A stretch of DNA of 64,000 bases from Laccaria trichodermophora (taxonomy: Eukaryota > Basidiomycota > Agaricomycetes > Agaricales > Hydnangiaceae), in assembly GCA_018417955.1 (NCBI GenBank), contig JACTVC010000012.1:1400169-1464168 (forward strand), given 5' to 3'. The translations under genes were made by a program, and so were the position numbers. Position 1 is the stretch's first letter. The number at the start of each line of letters is the position of its first letter. The notes below the pieces were generated by a model. It saw only the letters and a list, made by a program, of their open reading frames with translations, made no database searches and was not told the origin of the DNA. Shown piece after piece: positions 1 to 12,300 of this stretch.

Positions 1-868
<868 letters not shown>

Positions 869-1326
869 GTTGAGATCAACCACTGGATAAATAGATCGAG
901 GTTACAAAAACCACTAGCGACGGTGGAGGCGTTTGACTCACTACTTGTTTACCCGGGCTGGCTTGAATGAATGGCGATCGATTTACAAAACCGAAGCGAT
1001 GCGATGCGAGGATTACAGGATAATCGCGTATACAGCGATGGATTTCCGAGATTATAAACGATGGAATGTCGGTGAAATGTAAGAATATCAAGCGGGTCAC
1101 GTTTGTGGAAAGAACGTTTGCGTCGTTCCGTACTTACTCCTTCATAATTCCGTAGGTGCACTGGCAGTGGCATATCATGCGTTTGAGGAAGACCTTCACG
1201 TGACGACACATTTTCTGAGGTGGTCTTGTCACACTTGTCGTTCACCACAACCATCTTCACATTCGTATTTAACTTCCATCTCGTTGGCTTACCTTCCTCA
1301 CCCCGCCGTCCCTCTTCAAATTTTCG

Positions 1327-1752
1327 ATGGATTTTTCAAATTTCAACCCTGCCGAACAGGCTCATATGACCAAGATCATCGAGAAGAAGCAGGTTTGACA
1401 CGCATCGCCTTTCACTTCTGTGCGACCTGAGCCACAAATAGATGCAAGACTTTCTCAAGATGTACTCAAACATTGTGGAAAAGTGCTTCAACACGTGTTG
1501 TAACGACTTCACCACCAAAGCCTTGACATCCAAAGAGGTGTGTTCCATCCTCCTGTTGCCCCTACGTTGCGAGAGGCTGAGAATTTCCAAAGGAAGCGTG
1601 TGTAATGCATTGTACGGAGAAGTTTATTAAACATTCAGAGAGAGTCGGGGCTAGGTTTTCCGAGATGAATGCTGGTGCGTGACTCATCATTCGGTGCGGT
1701 TCAGTACTGAGAACTATACGCAGAGGTTATGAACGCACAAAACCAATCATGA
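1327..1752 (+). CDS. TIM9: Mitochondrial import inner membrane translocase subunit Tim9
   Basis: Small Tim chaperone of the intermembrane space, partner of Tim10 in carrying hydrophobic carrier proteins to the TIM22 complex. Model join(1327..1392, 1442..1537, 1593..1674, 1724..1752) gives 90 residues, the usual family length. The protein begins [14 protein letters not shown] and carries the twin CX3C motifs CFNTC and CVMHC that form the two disulphides, with a [15 protein letters not shown] helix before them. All three introns are 48-55 bp GT-AG and the joined frame is open to TGA at 1750-1752. It is divergent from the DAHP synthase gene (about 460 bp apart). Confidence 0.96.
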
Positions 1753-1789
1753 TACGCCACAAAAGTACATACATACGTAACACCCCAGG

Positions 1790-2640
1790 AGCCTAATCAG
1801 AAAGACATTTCATTATGCTTTGGACTGCTGCCTTGGATCTCATGTACTCGGGCGGTGACATTCGACCCCGCTGGCAAAAACTAACGAGGTGTCGCCTTTT
1901 CCCCGTGTCTTTTTTGACTTATAGTTGATGTCAGGATTCGCCCCAAAATTGAGCTTTGCAGCAGCTTCTTTCTTGGATTCGTTCGCGGCAGCGATAACTC
2001 TTGGACATGTGGAGGCTTTCTAACATCTAATGCAATGATAGAGAAAAACTCTCTGATGCCATACTTATCGCAGGGCCATGCATATCCCTTTCATCCGTAC
2101 GTGGCAGCGGACGGCCAGGAATATTCTCTTTTGGAAGTGTTGATTGATCTTGAAGAGTACGCAATGTAGGAACTAAAAAAATAACTCCTCGCATAGAATT
2201 CACTCAAGGCACACGATCAAGCTGGCTACCTTCTCCCTATGCATGGATTGAATAACGTCGTTGGAGCCCTGTGCTTCAGCAACGAACTTGTTCTGGCTGG
2301 TCGCTAATTTACCTGGGGCCCGGGATATCGTTGTCTCATAGAGCAATTTCGCTGAAAGCTGTGTACGCACTCTTGTATCGTGGCATTAGTTCTCCAAATT
2401 GGTCTCCACACAAGAATGTCCACGCCTGGGAGGGATTTTGATGAACCTGCTGGTAATGATGTAAAGGATGGTAAAATTTGGGTAATATGGAGAATGAGGG
2501 AGCCGTTTGCACTGGGGCGTAACCTAGTAGTATTCAGAAGCAGGAAGAGCTCGTTCAGAAGGGTGTTGAATGGGCTATAATAGTCGCTTTCGTTGGTGGT
2601 AGCTCAAATTCTAGAGTGGGCATTGCTATGTAGTTTGTAA
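1790..2640 (+). other. No confident gene; scattered short open segments, possibly a decayed gene
   Basis: Between TIM9 and the G-patch gene I see only short plus-strand stretches that read like protein (around 1806-1900, 1930-2020, 2085-2170 and 2205-2290) interrupted by stops. No set of splice sites joins them cleanly. The 2205-2290 stretch vaguely resembles one WD40 blade, but the match is too weak to name. This may be a relic or simply intergenic DNA. Confidence 0.3.
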
Positions 2641-2720
2641 TCAGCCTTATCTAAGTCAGCCCGTTGGCTTCAATTCGAACTTGGCCTCAACTGTAACCTG
2701 GCCTCAACTTCCATAGCGGC

Positions 2721-3887
2721 ATGGCCACCGTCGCCCATACTATCTACTCACACTATTCTCCGCCAGACCAAGAACCAGAGAAAGACGTGCCTCTTCATGG
2801 TGAACAAGTTGACCCCACTCTGGCTTGGCAGAAAGAGGCATCCAAAATCTCTGCTCGGAGTCATGCCCCGCCGCCTAACTTTGTGCCGGCTACCATCTCT
2901 TACGACGACTGGGGAGGACAACAAGCAGGCTCTTCAAATCTTTCTTTCAGAGATGATTCGCTTGGAGGCAATCTAGCGGGTTGGTATAGATCTCTGACAA
3001 GTTCTCAATCGACCAGGGCATCTCCCTCCTCCCCCGCAATGGACGGCGGCATGCATCCCCCAATATCCCATTCTATGAGTTCCGCGATGCCTAATACATC
3101 TTCAACCCGCAAGGGGGAGCGAAGCAACAAGAATAATTGGTTTATCATGAAAGCCATACAATCAGAACTGCCCTCTTCCTCCAATACCTCCTCTCCCACT
3201 CTTGCCGATATACTCGCTCGAGATCCACCACCATTACCATCGGAGGGCAAGTTCTACCCGCCTGTATGGCTGGCTATCGGGCCCTCCAATAAAGGCTTCT
3301 CTATGCTCCAGCAAGGCGGCTGGAATGAAGGAGAACCCCTGGGTCCGGACGTAGTTCGCCGAAAGCCCATGAAAAAGATGATACCAGAGAACGATGTGAT
3401 CTCCTTCAAAGACAAGGGAAAGGGTAAAGCAAACACGCGCAATGTCCAGGATCGTTGCAAGATAGAGGATTGTGAAGATGTGAATGAATTACGGAACGTA
3501 GAGGTGATAGATCTCACTTTGTCGGATTTCGATGACGATGACGATGACGATACGAACCAAGGAGAGGAAACGTTGATGACATCTTTCAGCAATCACCCCC
3601 CTACTGACGTTTCTGCTCATGGGGGAAAGGCCCTCCTCACTCCGATAGCTACCGTGCTGAAATCCGATCGATTGGGCATCGGCTTAAAAGCCAAAACCGC
3701 GGGACCGTACAAAGCCTCGCAGAAGCGTGTTACACATAATGCAGAGGCGATGGCTGCTCACGTCAGAGCAGCGGAAGAAGCCCGGAAGCGAAAGGAAAAG
3801 TTCGGTCGTGGGCGTAGGGGGTTCAAGAGACAAAGAATTATGGAAGAGACGAAGAGGAAGGCCATGCTGGCTTATCTTAATACCTAG
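2721..3887 (+). CDS. G-patch domain protein (nuclear, RNA-processing type)
   Basis: A 388-residue single-exon protein. The G-patch is split: GFSMLQQGGWNEGEPLGP at about residues 190-208, then a low-complexity insert, then TPIATVLKSDRLGIGLKAK near residues 312-330. This long insertion between the glycine-rich core and the LKSDRLGIG end is a known arrangement in some fungal G-patch proteins. G-patch proteins bind RNA or activate DEAH helicases in splicing and ribosome synthesis; the partner here cannot be told. The insert carries VIDLTLSDF followed by a run of seven aspartates (about residues 270-285), which looks like a SUMO-interacting motif. The C-terminus is basic (KRKEKFGRGRRGFKRQR). The start is the first ATG of an ORF with no competing upstream exon. 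Confidence 0.85.
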   Translation: MATVAHTIYSHYSPPDQEPEKDVPLHGEQVDPTLAWQKEASKISARSHAPPPNFVPATISYDDWGGQQAGSSNLSFRDDSLGGNLAGWYRSLTSSQSTRASPSSPAMDGGMHPPISHSMSSAMPNTSSTRKGERSNKNNWFIMKAIQSELPSSSNTSSPTLADILARDPPPLPSEGKFYPPVWLAIGPSNKGFSMLQQGGWNEGEPLGPDVVRRKPMKKMIPENDVISFKDKGKGKANTRNVQDRCKIEDCEDVNELRNVEVIDLTLSDFDDDDDDDTNQGEETLMTSFSNHPPTDVSAHGGKALLTPIATVLKSDRLGIGLKAKTAGPYKASQKRVTHNAEAMAAHVRAAEEARKRKEKFGRGRRGFKRQRIMEETKRKAMLAYLNT

Positions 3888-4065
3888 AAATCTAGAAATA
3901 CATTTTCCGTTTCAGCGAAATAAAGTTACAGGCAAAATAAAAAAAATGCAAAACTGGGTATCGCGAAGTGCAAGCGAGGAGAATAACAGAAAGCAAGGCA
4001 AATCGTAAAGTTCCGTGGCAATTCTAGGTGAAAGGGAATATGAAAGATCTAAAATTTCTGGTTCT

Positions 4066-5873
4066 TCATGACATCGGTGATTCGCCCCAGATGCCTTTTG
4101 CTGACTCGCACTTGACTTCCGCCACGTACATTCGTAACCATTGTATCATTTCTTTGCTAATCTGATTGCACCTCGTCACATCGATGGCTTTGAGACGAAG
4201 AGGGCCCATGATGGCACTAGGATGATTGATACGAGGGGGATGGCGGCCTTTAGAGCGAGCATGGTGCGCTGCCGCGGCCGAAGCTGACGATACGATTGAC
4301 GTAGTGGTAGTGTGATACCGCGCATAGGCGTGGGGATTAGCGGGGAGGCGGGCTTCGACGAAGGTACGAAGGGAGTCCCAGTCAAGGGACGTGCATCCAT
4401 CGAAAGATACCGTCTCCAAACGGGGGCAAACCCAAGGTTGAGAGGAGGAAAGTCCCTAGTGAGCGGGGTAGAAAATGCGTCAGTCAAAGGCATACAGGAC
4501 CACTCTGAACTTACCTTGAGGAAGTGAGAAGAAACATCCTCTACATCCACCAGCGCGAGGGTGACCAACGATGGGAGATGTCGGAGGAGGTTCAAAAATT
4601 TCAGCTCGCTGAACAAACAGGATTCAATGCGGATAAACCGCAGCGGAAGCCGCGTCAGCGCCTGAGCGTACAGGATCTGGAGCACTGGCGTCACATTTTC
4701 GAGGTAGCACATCTCCAAAGACTCAAGATTTGGGAAGGACATTTGCAGCATAATCTGTCTGGTGAGTGCAATTCCGGCGTAGTAGAACGACGCTTTGGTC
4801 AATCGAGGAAGGTGAATGACCTTGGTTCCTGGCGGGGGGTCGGAGTCGTTAAAGTAGCATGGGCTCGAATCCACATCAGACATATTCCGCAGGGCAAGCT
4901 CTTCCAGTTCTGGACATTGGCGTAGAATATCGATGAGAGTTTTTGCGGATGGCGTGAACGCATTGAAGTAACCCCCCAGCTTTAAAACGCGTAGGCGAGA
5001 CATAAGCCTGAGGTCCCAGCCGAAATTGAACGAGGTGAGGGAGCATGAAATAAGGCGAGGAGTACGACCATTGAAGAGGGGGAACGGAGGGGTGGAATAG
5101 TGATCTTCTTGCATCGAGTGATGAATTTGTATCGTTAGCGTCTCAAGCAAAGGAGCATCCTCTTGACATCGCAGGAGTGCCGCGTGCGCTTGTGGACGGT
5201 TAGGTACGCTGAGATTGAATGATCTCGTTCTCGAGAGTACTGGGCGGAACAGATCCATGGCGCGAACAATTTGCTCCGTAACACTGCCTGTGTATTCAAT
5301 CCGAGGACCGAAATTCACCGTGATATCCAAGGGGCATGATTTCGATCGCTCGAGTCGTCGTCTTGCCTTCTCTAAAGAATCATGTGGGCTCACGGAGATC
5401 TTTGCCCACAACACTGGAGTATTCAACGCCACTTCCGCCCAGTACCGACTAAAGGAGTAATTAACCCATTGTTCCCCTCAAATAACGGGAGTGTTTGCTT
5501 ACCACACCAGCATGAGTGTCGGCACCATGACAGGATTCTCGTCACCCATACCCAAAACTCCGATGACGAAGATGGAAGATAAAAGTTCGCTGGGAAGGCG
5601 AAGAACGGGTGACTGTAGTCTAACTGCTTGTTCCAACTTGATCTCGAGCTCGCGGCGCTGGGATTGGAGAAGAGCCACCTTCGCATCCAGTGCCGCGATT
5701 GATTCTCGGAGGCTTGCGATGGAATTGGGGGTAGTACGCGGCACGTACGCGTCGTCTATGTGGCACGTGCGAGTCTTCAAAGGTGGCATGGCATTGTAGC
5801 CTTTGAGGGAGAGTTTTCTCCTCCGGGGAGAAGTGAATGCGCTCGCAGGGATGCGCACTGGCATGGTCGCCAT
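4066..5873 (-). CDS. F-box protein with C-terminal leucine-rich repeats
   Basis: Probable substrate receptor of an SCF ubiquitin ligase. Model complement(4066..4455, 4515..5448, 5503..5873), 564 residues. The N-terminus is basic, followed by a coiled-coil (SIAALDAKVALLQSQRRELE) directly before the F-box (LPSELLSSIFVIGV ... CRYWAEVALNTPVLWAK), the usual layout of the large Agaricomycete F-box family. The remainder has irregular LRRs ending with CPRLETVSFDGCTSLDW. Both introns (54 and 59 bp) are GT-AG and give continuous frames. The start at 5871-5873 is the first true ATG; an apparent longer ORF begins with TTG. The substrate is unknown. Confidence 0.85.
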
Positions 5874-5889
5874 TGCAGGCGACAAGACG

Positions 5890-6610
5890 ATGTATAGGAG
5901 CGGAGGGTGGCTCCTCGAAAGTCCAGCAAAATTACCTTAAATATCAGGGGAGCGGAAGGGGTTCCAGCTCGGCGCTAGCTGGATTCGGATTATCGAGACA
6001 CTGGCCAGCCGACCTTGCCTCCTGCTTGGTCGGCATCCTTGTTAGCCCGCCACTGATCACTGGTTCATTAAGGGACGTGGCCTACCTTGGCCTGTGCGGG
6101 TCAAAAGTGATGTTTCGGACTGTGAGAAGGGAGTTTTTTAGGACTCTGGAGATGTAGAACCATCTAGGAGAGGATAAGGAGTGTTTATAAGGGACTGGCG
6201 ATAAACCCCCAGCTCCCCTGTGTTCCGTCCAGCACGAGGCATGAAGCATGCCTATGTATTTCTTGCAACTAGGCGAAGGATCCATGATGAGTGACCTGCA
6301 ACGTGGGATATCGGAATGAACATCCCAACACGAGGGTGACAACGAGGCAGCACACAGCAATCCAGCATCACTCTGGCATCACTGCTAATTGCCACCTTGG
6401 ACGACTCCGTCCATTGTTATTCGATAAATCTGATCAACGCGTCTCCTCACCGCTTTCTCGGGTCCAGTAGGCCAAACGCATGGCTACGCAAATAACCAAG
6501 CACAAATCCATCGGGCGAGAGGACAAAGAAATCTCACTTGCATGCTAGGGCATCGGCATTCGTGGTAGGGCACTGTTATTTAAGGCTACTGTACAGCTTT
6601 GTTCAAAGAC
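5890..6610. other. Intergenic, no gene seen
   Basis: About 720 bp between the F-box gene and the end of the PQ-loop gene. Only short unrelated ORFs are present, none with recognisable motifs or joinable exons. Confidence 0.5.
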
Positions 6611-6614
6611 CTAT

Positions 6615-7844
6615 TCAATAACTACGAGTATCATCATTCACATTCGACAACGGTGCAGGGACGGCGATTGTGTCTGTTGCTCGATAATAGATAAACTGGC
6701 ACAGTACCTTTATTTAGAAGTGAGCAACGGAAATAATGGCACCGCAAAATAATGAGGAAAGGGTCAATATCGGAGATAGACTCACAAATATGTCAAGCAA
6801 CACGGTCAGTGTGCTCCCTAAACCATAAATCAACAGCGTAAGCAATGCCACTCGTCAAACACTCACCTGCTAACCAGCCAGCATTTTTGATTAAATATCC
6901 CCTGTCCATACTTTTCGCACAAATCGACCATGCGTAAGTCGTGTTTCCAAAGATTGCAAAGAAGAAGAGAGCAGGCGACAAGCCCTCACACCGCGTTTTG
7001 AAGTTTTTTACTACATTGAGGGTCAGCGATATAGCATGAAAAAGAACGAGGCATCCTAACGGATCTGTGGAACGCGTGCACCGAGCTTACGTCGAAATTG
7101 AATTGAAAGAAAAGCGTCAATAACGAAGTTTACGCACGAAAAGCAGGGCACTTGACCACCCTAGAGTTTGAACAAGCCACCACCGCTCCATTAGCAAAGA
7201 CTTAATCGTCGTTGCCTCCTCAACATCAGGTTTATTGCTGATTTTGCACGCCGCAATGCCCACGGCAACGACGAATAAAAGCGCGCTCATGTAACGAGCG
7301 GCTACGATTTTGACTGGGGTTATCTCCACGGTTTGTCGGTCATCGCCGGAGAGTAAAGGTGTTTCTTCTCCGTGTTCTCCTTGCCCCGTCCGGTTACGTT
7401 TCCAGCGAAAGTAATAGATCTGACAGAGGAGTATAAGGTCGCAGATCGTATACTGAGGATCTTTTTTTTTAGTTGTGCAGTTAGGTTGAAGAACAGTAAC
7501 TCACATAGCAAGCGAGGATGATGACGGTGGGCAATAAGCCCCCTAATACTGCACCGATGAGATTGAAGAGATCGCCTAAAAGCCATACGGTGACGAATAA
7601 AACGCTAAGGCCTTCGCCAGATTGAAGCAAGTAGTTTTCATAGATTTGTGGAGAATAGACGACGATCCTGGCTACGGTGAGGCAAGTGTCCTTCGAAAGC
7701 AAGATTTTGACTCACCAACAAGCAATAGAAATCCAGCCAAGCTAAAATGTAGATATGAGCTATGTCAGGGCATGCATAGTAATGCCGGACAACAAGTCAG
7801 GAACATACAACGCTGCTCAGGCTTTCCCCATCGGAGCTCAACAT
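6615..7844 (-). CDS. PQ-loop transporter, vacuolar/lysosomal basic amino acid exporter type (Ypq/Stm1/PQLC2 family)
   Basis: Seven-helix PQ-loop membrane protein; characterised relatives export lysine, arginine or cystine from the vacuole or lysosome. Model complement(6615..6707, 6786..6817, 6867..7010, 7061..7085, 7138..7452, 7505..7667, 7716..7741, 7809..7844), eight exons and 277 residues, with every phase closing. The two diagnostic PQ motifs are VYSPQIYENY near residue 25 and GARVPQILKNF near residue 185, each in a typical helix pair (WLLGDLFNLIGAVLGG; FFFAIFGNTTYAWSI). Introns are 48-78 bp. The start lies 120 bp from the divergent prohibitin gene, suggesting a shared promoter. Exact substrate unknown. 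Confidence 0.92.
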
Positions 7845-7964
7845 TTGTCGCGACGGAACTCTGAGTGATTGCCGCGTGACGTATCCATCACTGTTCGCAC
7901 CCGCGTCACGCTACTTGCAGTGAACTTTCTCGCGCATCCTCCTCGTTCATTAAAATAACTCAAA
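7845..7964. promoter_or_regulatory. Short divergent intergenic region, likely bidirectional promoter
   Basis: Only 120 bp separate the start codons of the PQ-loop gene (minus) and PHB2 (plus), so both promoters must lie here or overlap the first exons. No clear TATA box is visible; the region holds GTGACG/CGTCAC-like words. The promoter role is inferred from spacing alone. Confidence 0.5.
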
Positions 7965-9277
7965 ATGAACGGTCAGGAAGCTTTCCGACGACTGGCAAAA
8001 CAACTCAAGGCCACAAGCGGGGGTCCCATTCCTGGCGGAAAGGGTTTTTTTGCAGGGAGTGGCCTGCTCGTTGCACTTGTTGGAGGTGGACTTATCTTAA
8101 ATGCCAGCTTGTTTAACGGTATGTAATCGAAACTAAACTCGAAATTTGACTTAGCCGGATACTACCTAGTCGATGGTGGTCACCGTGCTATCAAATACAC
8201 CAGGTGAGGGCTTAGTTTGTTTGCATACTCTGCCTTCTCATCCTCTTTCTAGGTTACATGGCATCAAAGATGACATATATAACGAGGGGACCCATTTGGT
8301 GGTATGCTCAAACATCTTATATTCAAGATTGGTTTTGAATTGTCGGTTCTAGGTACCTTGGTTTGAAACACCCATCATTTTCGACATCCGCGCTAAGCCA
8401 AGAAACGTCGCCAGTTTGACTGGAACAAAAGGTCACTTCTACGTTGCACGGTCTATGGGCCCTAACTCACGATATATCCCAGATTTGCAGATGGTCAACA
8501 TCACATGTCGTGTCCTCTCTAGACCGTCGATTCAAGGCCTCCCTACGATTTTCCGCGAACTGGGCAAGGATTACGATGAACGAGTTTTGCCATCCATTGT
8601 AAATGAGGTTCTGAAAAGTGTAGTGGCGCAATTCAATGCTAGTCAGCTTATCACTCAGCGGGAGCATGTACGTCTTCACCCAATGTCTGGTGCACCCTTC
8701 CTTACCACTACGCAGGTGTCACGGCTTGTGCGAGAGAACTTGACGGAGCGTGCCCTGAAATTTAACCTCGTTCTCGACGATGTTTCTATTACTCATGTGG
8801 CTTTCTCTCCTGAGTTCACGCATGCCGTTGAGGCCAAACAGGTATTTTCCCCGTCAATCATCACATGAGCTACATGTAAGTAAGTTATTTTAGGTCGCTC
8901 AACAAACAGCATTTCGTGCTGCGTTTCTGGTTGATCAAGCAATTCAGGAAAAACAGGTGAGGCTTGTGGATTTGTTTGGCCTTTCAACCTGACCTTCGAC
9001 CAGTCTATCATTGTGAGGGCACAAGGTGAGGCAAAGAGTGCTGAGCTTGTTGGAGAGGCGCTCCGCAAGAACAAGGGTTTCCTTGAGCTTCGTCGCCTGG
9101 AGGCTGCTCGTGATATCGCTACCATTTTGTCTGGGTCTGGTAATAAGGTCATGCTAGATTCACAAAGCTTGCTCCTTAATGGTGCGTTTATTTTTGACAA
9201 GAAAATTCGTATATGATGACAATCTTGTTGTAGTTGCTGGAAATGATGCCCAGGAAATGCTGAAGGTGTCCAAGTAA
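7965..9277 (+). CDS. PHB2: Prohibitin-2 (inner mitochondrial membrane scaffold subunit)
   Basis: Forms the ring-shaped PHB1/PHB2 complex of the inner mitochondrial membrane that stabilises new proteins and restrains m-AAA proteolysis. Model join(7965..8118, 8155..8203, 8253..8301, 8353..8431, 8483..8667, 8716..8841, 8894..8956, 9004..9181, 9234..9277), 308 residues, close to family size. An N-terminal membrane anchor ([18 protein letters not shown]) precedes the SPFH domain ([47 protein letters not shown]) and a coiled-coil ([35 protein letters not shown]). The first intron is unusually short (36 bp). Confidence 0.96.
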
Positions 9278-9394
9278 TACCTCGACTATTTCATTCACAA
9301 TGAGAAATATTAATCTAAGCTGTGTGATGATGCTCATGTGATGTGACATACGTGGTATCACCTCAACTGTTCTCGATCACCCCCTGTTCCCTCT

Positions 9395-12300
9395 ATGGCG
9401 AAAAGAAAACGCAGCAAAGTTACAGACAATACCCCCGTGAAAGATGAGCTTGAGGAAGGACCCCAGGACCGCCGCAAGAAAGTAAGGTGGGAAGGACAGT
9501 CGATGGATACGGGAATGGAGGACTCTGAGGTCGATTCTGAGGAAGAAAGCGCTGTTTTACAAAAGGCATACCTATGTATCAACACAAGATTCGAGGCTAA
9601 CGTACCATCTGCTACAGACTTGCCTTTCCGCTTGGTGTTCCCAGTGAGTTCCTACTCATCTGGCTCTGATGTTTATGTATGATTCGCAGTGGCCGCGTCG
9701 CATACGCATATTACGAACCTTTGAAAGGCCTGCTTTACATCCTTGAGGATACGCAGGAAACGCCTCACTTCGACCTTACCAGGATGCGTGAGCACTTTTG
9801 AATACTAGGCCAACGGATGACTCACTCGCGAATGCGTTATCCAGTTCTTGAACAGGCCAATCCAGATATTATATTATCGAGCTCCAAATCGGATGATGTT
9901 TTCATAGATGCGTTACGTGAATACAGTATGTTTCTAATATTCGGGTTGCGCATATAATCACCTTTACGAAGCCGACGTTGCGGGTGGTGTATTTCAGATT
10001 AGGCCCCACAAGGAATTTTCACCTTCCACAGGACGCGATAAACTTCTTTCTCTCAGCTGCCTCTCCCAGCTACCGACGCATATATCAGACCTGCCACGGT
10101 CCTCGGATGTTGAATCCGATTCTTTGCTTTCCAATGCATACGATTTGCTACGGGCGCGAAATTACAGCACTCCTGACCCCAATGCCCAGCGCTGGAACGC
10201 ATTGATCCGGCTTGCTAATTTTGCTTCTGTAGAATCATCCCCGATCTGCGTGCGTCTGTATTGTTATCGTGATGAAACTTTATAATTCACCTTCCATGTA
10301 GATGGCATGTGTTGGGGCGCTTATTGACCACCTTATACGAGAGCGTGCAGCGAGCGATTTTGATGACGAAGGCATCGCCAGCGTGGATATCAGGGATATT
10401 GAAATCCTTGCATTGTGCGTCCTTGTATACGCTTTGTGCCTTCCATTTCGTCTGAATTTCATGTGCTTCAGGAATCAGGTTATGCAAATCAATGCCGATG
10501 CGTTATTGTGAGTCCGCTCAGCTTTTCTCTTTTTTTTTGACTTCTGAGGTTCGTATTAGGTCACTTCAAGTGTTTGAAAATGAAAGTCATGCCTCCGTCC
10601 ACTCTGATAAAACGAAGGAGGGATTGTCCTTGTTTGGTTCGTCCGCAATCGCACCCAATAGACACTGTTACAACGCTTCTCTGCATAGGAACCTTGAACG
10701 GCACAAAGACTACCCTCGGCCGGGCTCTGCTGCGTACCTGGCTCCTACGACCCTCCCTCTCGTTGTCTGTCATCAATGATCGCCACGAAGCTGTTGAGTG
10801 CTTCATGCGATTAGAGAATTTAGCTACTGCTGCCCTCATGCACAACCATCTCAAAGGCATTAAGAATATGCCCCGGATTTTGAGCGTCTTAAGGACTGGC
10901 AGAGGAAAGTTGGCCGACTGGCAAGGCTTTGTAAAGGTTTAGTCCTAGCTCCTAGGTCACTTACTGAAACTGACATTTCGCTTCTAGTTCACCTTTCACA
11001 CGACTATGCTTCGCGACACATTGATGGAACTACGCCATGCTAGTGGCGTCGACATCATCAAAAAGGTCAAAGCACTCCTTACCGATACATTTTTCTGATC
11101 TGGCCGCTAAAGCTTATGTCTGCCTTGGACGTTGTGACTTTCAAGGAAATCGGAAGTAGGGTCAACGATATCGTGAGCTCCGTGCCCTCTCACGACGCAT
11201 TTGGCCGACCCACAGAACAGGTTGATTGGGAAGAATCCGCCATCGCTGGAAGGGTCTGCGTTCGACCACATATCGATGAAGAGTTGGACAACAGAAAGCA
11301 TGTTTATAACGGAATTGACTCCGTTTTGGTGAGTGCCTTTAGTAAGGATATAGCTATCGCCAATCGCTCAGGGTCTTTCTATAGTCCGCTGTTGCAAAGC
11401 AGCTATCTGAAAGCGTTTCTCCAGACATCGCACCATTCTTGAATGTAGTCTATTTTCCGCAACTTGGTGGGCGGCAAAACGCACTCTATCTATTATGCAT
11501 TAAGTATTCGTCAAGGCTATCTCATCTGCATCCCCATGTTAGATGAGTGGCAAGGGGAGGCCGGGATCCAGGCTATTGACGGTTGGACTTTTCAGGTAAG
11601 ATCCATCTACGTGGCGTGTTTGACCATCCCTCTAACTATGCACAGTTTTCATCCGAGTAATTGTGCCTCCCTCCCGCCCTCAACTTTTAGGACTAATTTG
11701 TACGCACCATCATTAGCGCTCACGTTTATTTTAAATCGCAAGAGATGCAGGGCAAGTCGAGCTGAGTCCCCTTGACCCCTCAAATAACTGTGATTGTCGC
11801 TACCAAACGTAGATATGGACACACACATTGGGGACTTGCACTCGACAATCGTAGACCGAGAGCTTGAAATAATACAAGACCTTCTCGAGGAGGTTCTGGT
11901 TGTCGACGAGGCGATGGGAAAGGCTTGCGACGTCTGCGCCGAGGCAGATTGCCTCTTATCCTTTGCCGAGGCTTCGAGGTTGTATGACTACAAGCGGCCT
12001 GAGATGGTTCAAGATAATTATATCGAGATAATAGGAGGAAGGTGATAGAATCGACTCTTTTGCCACACAAAATCTCATCTTTGTTAGGCATCCACTGCAT
12101 GAACAGGTTGTCGACACATTTGTGCCTAATGATGCTCGTATCATAGGAGGTGCAGGTGTAGGGTCATCGCCCAGCACTCCCGATGACATCGAACAATGGA
12201 ATAGCGTGATCCTGTGTACTGGCGCAAACGCCTGCGGAAAGGTGATAATTATCACTATGATCAAATTACTACTAATCTGGACATTCTAGAGTGTTTATTT

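Noticed and set aside
10631..10690. Apparent frame change inside MSH5 near 10.65 kb
   Set aside because: A 52-bp intron with a GTTCGT donor resolves it and restores [14 protein letters not shown].
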